In this document: in pieces, positions 7,150 through 10,315 of the stretch
Layout of the letters: every line of letters starts with the position of its first letter
How positions within the stretch are numbered: the first letter of the stretch is position 1
Source: DUOH01 sp036562625
GTDB lineage: Bacteria > Bacillota > UBA4882 > UBA10575
Reading direction: 5' to 3'
Length of the DNA stretch: 10,315 bases
NCBI GenBank assembly: GCA_036562625.1
Contig: DATCJV010000065.1
Coordinates: 1-10,315 of the forward strand
Position numbers and translations under genes: made by a program
Notes under the pieces: generated by a model
Told to the model about the DNA's origin: nothing
Seen by the model: only the letters and a program-made list of their open reading frames with translations
Databases searched by the model: none

Positions 7150-7260
7150 TAGTAAGCCTCCTTATAACTACACCCGTTTAATATAACCCCCTTTATTAAT
7201 TTATCTTTATTCCGGGAATACCTCGTTACAAATATATTAAATGATCGCAATATCCATAAT

Positions 7261-7354
7261 TAATCAGCTTAATCTGGTTTAAACTTCATCTTGTTTATGC
7301 TCAATCTGGCTTAAGTTTAATCAATTATGCTTAAACCCAGTCCTGCTTAAGCCA
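7261..7354. repeat. Imperfect 16-bp tandem repeats with GYTTAA core
   Basis: Five units begin at 7271, 7287, 7303, 7323 and 7339, so spacings are 16, 16, 20 and 16 bases. Each carries, six bases in, an 8-mer: GTTTAAAC, GTTTATGC, GCTTAAGT, GCTTAAAC, GCTTAAGC. Two of these are perfect palindromes. The preceding six bases are also related (AATCTG, CATCTT, AATCTG, AATTAT, AGTCCT). A partial extra copy, GCTTAATC, lies at 7267. The array is about 110 bases upstream of the SLOG start codon, a suitable place for regulator binding. It could also be a decaying minisatellite. Confidence 0.65.
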
Positions 7355-7411
7355 AGGTATGGTTTCTTCCCGGCAGGCACGGGCGCGCATCCGCAAAGCA
7401 AGTGAAAGATA

Positions 7412-7434
7412 AAGCAACCGGAGACCGGTTGCTT
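7412..7434 (-). terminator. Intrinsic terminator of hsp20
   Basis: Perfect 10-bp inverted repeat AAGCAACCGG / CCGGTTGCTT with a 3-base loop. On the minus strand it is followed by TATCTTTC, and together with the last stem bases gives a T-rich tail. It lies 47 bases after the hsp20 stop and separates hsp20 from the SLOG operon. Confidence 0.85.
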
Positions 7435-7480
7435 CACCTTCTTTCCCACATGGCTATGTTCTTGCAGGAAACCTGGAAGA

Positions 7481-7888
7481 CTATTGGATCTCAATCCGCC
7501 GTCCTTTAGCTGCATCTCCTTCCGCCTTGGGAAGTACCACTTCTAAAACCCCGTCTTTAAAGGTTGCCCTTACCTGGTCCTCTTTAATCCGGCCATGAAA
7601 AGGAATCCTCCGCATAAACGAGCCGAACCTGCGCTCTCTTCTATAATAATGCTCTCCTTGATCAGTGGCGTCTTCCCTTGCTTCCCCTTGAATGGTGAGC
7701 GAATTGTCATCCACTGTCAATTGGACGTTGTTTTTGTTCATCCCGGGAAGATTAGCCCGGACAATAAAGGAATCCGGCCGTTCGGAGACGTCAATGGATG
7801 GTTGCCAGAAACCGGTGAAGCTCCTGTTAATTACTTCAGCAAAAGGAGACAGATTGCTAAAGGGCTCCCAGAAAATCAAATCACTCAT
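7481..7888 (-). CDS. Small heat-shock protein, Hsp20/alpha-crystallin family
   Basis: 135-residue ATP-independent holdase chaperone that keeps unfolding proteins soluble as cytosolic oligomers. The N-terminal arm (~1-28) is hydrophobic and aromatic. The alpha-crystallin domain spans ~30-120, with SIDVSERPDSFIVRANLPGM (31-50) and the family signature FKDGVLEVVLPK (110-121). The C-terminal I-x-I oligomerisation motif is IEI (132-134), so it is full length. A GTG 30 bases upstream extends the frame, but the ATG at 7888 has GGAGGTG (7901-7895) six bases before it and is preferred. A -10-like TATATT lies at 7935-7930 on the minus strand without a good -35, and no CIRCE operator is seen. It ends at a strong terminator. 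The 134-base gap from the secreted-protein gene argues for its own promoter. Confidence 0.95.
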   Translation of the reverse strand: MSDLIFWEPFSNLSPFAEVINRSFTGFWQPSIDVSERPDSFIVRANLPGMNKNNVQLTVDDNSLTIQGEAREDATDQGEHYYRRERRFGSFMRRIPFHGRIKEDQVRATFKDGVLEVVLPKAEGDAAKGRRIEIQ

Positions 7889-8022
7889 CAACCACACCTC
7901 CGCATCTATGATTTCCACAGAACAGAGGTAATATACTGCCCCGTTGCTTGTATCCGGTGGATGGCCAGACGGTGACTGGACGGTTATGCGCGCTCAGCCG
8001 CCGACACAGAGTTCTTCCGTGT

Positions 8023-9111
8023 TCATTCTTCTCTTTCTTTCCCGCGCTCAACTGCGGAGGAGCCTTGAACATCGGTCAAAAGGAAGAGTTTGGCCGGATA
8101 GCCGGCGACCGCCAGCTCGGAAAGGCCGTCTCCATCAAAGTCTCCCCAGGCCGCACCAACCAGGGCCGAGTTCAGACCGGTCTTTTCCTGATGCGGGATG
8201 AACTGTCCGTCCTCATAAGAGAATAAATGCACTCTTCCCCAGCTGTCCACAGCCACTACCCCTTTCCTGTCTATTCCAGGCAGACAGCAGCTGGCCAAGG
8301 CGTAAGCCGCAGTATTAAGCGGACTGGTCGAACTTTCCGCCACCAATTCCCGGCCTGTCCACTTGAGCAGGGAGAAGACGCCGGCCTTGCCACCCAGCCC
8401 AGTCTCGATCAGCACTTCCACTTGTCCGTCCCCGTCCAGATCTCCTCCGGTCATTACCCGGATGTTTCCACATAGAGGACTGGCCCCAAGCTTACGAAGG
8501 GAGACGGCGCCCGCGGTGTATTCCGCCAAGGCGTAAACCTCTACTGTCATATCTAGGTAGGTCTTATGAACTTCTCCCACCCGCGCCACGATGAGCTCGT
8601 CGATTCCATCACCGTTAACATCCGCTACGGTTATTTCCTGTGGCAAAAGGGTATGATAAAGCTGGGAAGTTAATGTAAAGCCCTCAGGCGAACAGGTGAA
8701 AATATCCAGCCGGTGATTGGTCATGATCAGAACCGTCTCTTCACCGGAAGCAAAGGGTCGCCCTACCGCCAGAAAAATCGGGCTCTTCTCTTCAATTAAG
8801 TTTCCGCTCTCCCAAATCATTTCCCAAGCCCCGCCGGACCAGGAATAGACTCGGCACAAAGCCGTATTTTCTATATAATTCCGCCCCAGAACCACCAGGT
8901 GATCACGACCGTTGGAGCAAAAATCGGCAGCAGCGAGGCGAAAAATACTGTCAAATCCCAGATCTTCTTCGATCTGGATAGGTTCTAGAACAAAGGCCAG
9001 CGCCGGTTGGGGAAGCGGCAATGTCCCAAAGAGGATAAGAAGAAAAACCTGTAACAAGAGGGAAATCAAAAAAATAAACCGAATGAAGCAGGTGTTTTTG
9101 GATGCTCTCAA
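8023..9111 (-). CDS. Secreted FG-GAP/VCBS-repeat protein, function unknown
   Basis: 362-residue protein with a signal peptide: basic start (RASKN), hydrophobic core ~9-29, and a plausible cleavage site after ALA (37-39). The mature part has three calcium-binding FG-GAP/VCBS-like motifs, DVNGDGIDELIVA (164-176), DLDGDGQVEVLI (224-235) and DFDGDGLSELAVA (324-336). A degenerate one lies around 61-75 (ADFCSNGRDHLVVLG). This spacing suggests a beta-propeller with worn blades. No catalytic or anchor domain is visible; the tail is a short charged stretch (RGKEREE). The start is TTG at 9111 with AGGAG (9125-9121) nine bases upstream; the next methionine is near residue 98, too late. No T-tailed terminator follows before hsp20. 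It is divergent from the DUF4912 gene. Confidence 0.82.
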   Translation of the reverse strand: MRASKNTCFIRFIFLISLLLQVFLLILFGTLPLPQPALAFVLEPIQIEEDLGFDSIFRLAAADFCSNGRDHLVVLGRNYIENTALCRVYSWSGGAWEMIWESGNLIEEKSPIFLAVGRPFASGEETVLIMTNHRLDIFTCSPEGFTLTSQLYHTLLPQEITVADVNGDGIDELIVARVGEVHKTYLDMTVEVYALAEYTAGAVSLRKLGASPLCGNIRVMTGGDLDGDGQVEVLIETGLGGKAGVFSLLKWTGRELVAESSTSPLNTAAYALASCCLPGIDRKGVVAVDSWGRVHLFSYEDGQFIPHQEKTGLNSALVGAAWGDFDGDGLSELAVAGYPAKLFLLTDVQGSSAVERGKEREE

Positions 9112-9125
9112 TGTCTTCCACTCCT

Positions 9126-9391
9126 AAAACTGTTCTTACATTTCGTTAATCCGCCAGAGACGAGGCCCATTTCCAATCCATCATCACTTTCGGTAGATAA
9201 TTGAATTTCCCTTCCTCTCATTCTTTTTTTCAGCAGTATATTACGAGAAAACAAGAGCCATAATTAGTAAAGACTCTAAACCTTCCCGGCTTGTTTATCC
9301 TTCATCATGATCAGGCAAAGGTCACCTTTATTACTACATAGAAGAAAACCAGCTTCGAATGGAATTTTTTTTGTTTGCAAGGGGGATTGGC
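9126..9391. other. Divergent intergenic region, secreted protein / DUF4912 gene
   Basis: About 266 AT-rich bases, with T-tracts at 9227-9233 and 9365-9372. AAAGGT-C-ACCTTT, a perfect 13-base inverted repeat, is at 9317-9329. A TATACT (-10-like) on the minus strand lies around 9240 without a good -35. No gene or RNA was recognised. Confidence 0.55.
9317..9329. promoter_or_regulatory. Operator-like palindrome AAAGGTCACCTTT
   Basis: Perfect 6-bp arms around one base, located 63 bases upstream of the DUF4912 start in a divergent promoter region. It could be a regulator site. It is short enough to arise by chance, and I do not recognise the cognate factor. Confidence 0.3.
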
Positions 9392-10315
9392 ATGACACCA
9401 GAGGACCTGTCAAAGATGACTAAAGAAGAACTCTTAAAACTGGCCAGAAAGAAGAATATTCCTAACCGGTCCAGAATGACCAAAGCCGGCTTGATCGAGA
9501 AGATTCACCTTCTGATGATGGAAGAAGAAAAAAAAATGACTGAACCGGCCAGTAAAGACCGTCCTGCGCCCTATTACGGACCGGCCACGGTGCTCACTGC
9601 AGAAAAAAAAGTAACTGACACTGACGGAGAAGTATTGGAAATTCCTTTTTCTTACAATCAAACATTGGTAACGCTGATGGTTAGGGATCCGTACTGGCTC
9701 TACTCCTACTGGGATTTTAGTGGTAAAACGGTCAATGAGTTGTCTCAAGTATTTGGCGGCTGGGAACGTGTTCCGCTCTGCTTGCGTGTTTATAATCTGA
9801 GCGCAGACGGAGAGAAGAGGAGCAGTTATTTTGATATCTCAATCAACCATCAGGTTAAAAACTGGTATATAAATGTAAACCAACCAAACTGCAATTTTCA
9901 AGTGGATCTGGGGTACTTCACCCCCTCCGGCCATTTTCAAACCTTGGCGCGGTCAAATATTGTGACCACGCCGCGAGACACCATCTCCGACGTGGTGGAC
10001 GAAGAGTGGATGGTGGTGGAAGAAGATTATCGCCGTTTGTACAGATTGGCGGCAGGCGCCGGGATCGGCCAAAGCTCGCTGGAGATGACCGAGTCTTTGC
10101 TTAAACGGTTGGAAAGAGAGATCGGTTCGGGGGCGGTCAGTAGTATCAGTAGCCCGGTCCGGCTGCCGGAAGAAAAACGCCACTTCTGGCTGGTTTTAGA
10201 TACGGAACTCATAGTCTACGGGGCTACAGAACCTGACGCCACTCTAACCGTCCAGGGACAACCGGTGAAACTGCGTCCGGACGGTAGTTTCACCCTGAGA
10301 ATGGCCCTCCCGGAA
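9392..10315 (+). CDS. DUF4912 protein with N-terminal Rho_N/SAP-like module (3' truncated by window)
   Basis: 308 codons are visible, open to the last base. Residues 1-41 (DLSKMTKEELLKLARKKNIP, then SRMTKAGLIEKI) resemble the helix-extended-helix Rho N-terminal/SAP-like nucleic-acid-binding module. A charged linker follows. Residues ~85-210 are the DUF4912 domain, with RDPYWLYSYWDFS (98-110), LRVYN (131-135), NWYINV (157-162), LARSNIVTTPR (185-195) and SDVVDEEWM (199-207). From ~264 a second beta-rich segment begins (FWLVLDTELIVYGATEPDA). The ATG has GGGGG six bases upstream. Function is unknown. In related bacteria such genes tend to sit beside GH57 glucan-branching enzymes (recalled, not checked). 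Two A-tracts (A9 at 9528-9536, A8 at 9603-9610) lie in the linker. Confidence 0.88.
   Translation, partial: MTPEDLSKMTKEELLKLARKKNIPNRSRMTKAGLIEKIHLLMMEEEKKMTEPASKDRPAPYYGPATVLTAEKKVTDTDGEVLEIPFSYNQTLVTLMVRDPYWLYSYWDFSGKTVNELSQVFGGWERVPLCLRVYNLSADGEKRSSYFDISINHQVKNWYINVNQPNCNFQVDLGYFTPSGHFQTLARSNIVTTPRDTISDVVDEEWMVVEEDYRRLYRLAAGAGIGQSSLEMTESLLKRLEREIGSGAVSSISSPVRLPEEKRHFWLVLDTELIVYGATEPDATLTVQGQPVKLRPDGSFTLRMALPE

Larger units (their letters stand above)
7150..7480. other. AT-rich intergenic region upstream of the SLOG gene
   Basis: 331 bases without a credible gene. From the left it holds the SLOG ribosome binding site and an AT-rich promoter-like stretch with -10-like TATATT on the minus strand. 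A weak minus-strand pair, TTGTAA then AAAGAT at 17 bases, occurs around 7231-7203. Next come the 16-bp repeat array (7261-7354), about 55 bases with no recognised signal, and the Hsp20 terminator (7412-7434). Confidence 0.6.

Noticed and set aside
7261..7354. CRISPR array
   Set aside because: Units are only 16 bases, directly adjoining and imperfect, with no unique spacers of regular length and no cas genes nearby.
7889..8022. CIRCE heat-shock operator upstream of hsp20
   Set aside because: No TTAGCACTC-N9-GAGTGCTAA inverted repeat is present; only a short CCAG/CTGG repeat and a -10-like TATATT are seen.
8023..9127. Short plus-strand frames within the secreted-protein gene
   Set aside because: They lie opposite a gene with a signal peptide and intact DxDGDG motifs, and have no supporting ribosome binding sites.
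9350..9376. Terminator before the T8 run at 9365-9372
   Set aside because: There is no stable stem immediately upstream (only TTC/GAA), and no plus-strand gene ends there. It is more likely an AT-rich promoter or leader segment.

Overview
This looks like chromosomal housekeeping and accessory DNA from a Gram-positive (Firmicutes/Clostridia-like) bacterium. It is AT/GC balanced, genes sit behind strong AGGAGG- or GGAGGTG-type ribosome binding sites, and TTG starts occur several times. The gene content (MutS2, LonA, a large UPF0182 membrane protein, a DUF4912 protein) fits the Peptococcaceae/Moorella-type Clostridia. That placement is inferred from gene content and style, not from any search. 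I see no phage, plasmid, insertion sequence, CRISPR array, tRNA or rRNA.

Layout. Left end, minus strand: the first ~51 codons of mutS2 (1-155), a 257-base structured spacer, then lonA (413-2809). A 330-base divergent intergenic region separates lonA from the plus-strand UPF0182 gene (3140-5824). That gene converges on a two-gene minus-strand operon, a TIGR00725-type SLOG-fold protein (6652-7149) followed by a TVP38/TMEM64 membrane protein (5899-6633). A perfect 11-bp hairpin at 5875-5900 serves both directions. Further right, still minus strand, are a small heat-shock protein Hsp20 (7481-7888) with its own terminator and a secreted FG-GAP/VCBS-type protein (8023-9111). At the right edge a plus-strand gene (9392 to the window end) encodes a Rho_N/SAP-like module joined to a DUF4912 domain; it is open to the last base and so is truncated by the window.

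How the genes fit together. Lon and Hsp20 are both protein quality-control factors but are not in one operon. The SLOG and TVP38 genes are 18 bases apart and almost certainly co-transcribed. DUF4912 proteins are often found beside GH57 glucan-branching enzymes in related bacteria, so glycogen genes may lie just right of the window.

The least ordinary parts are non-coding: (a) the lonA-mutS2 spacer, with several inverted repeats and a U-tract placed as in an attenuator; (b) a possible three-way-junction RNA upstream of the UPF0182 gene, with mutually exclusive hairpins upstream of lonA; (c) five imperfect 16-bp tandem repeats built on a GYTTAA core upstream of the SLOG gene; (d) two A-tracts at the domain junction of the DUF4912 gene, where any slippage gives an immediate stop. 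No clearly new defence or metabolic system is visible.
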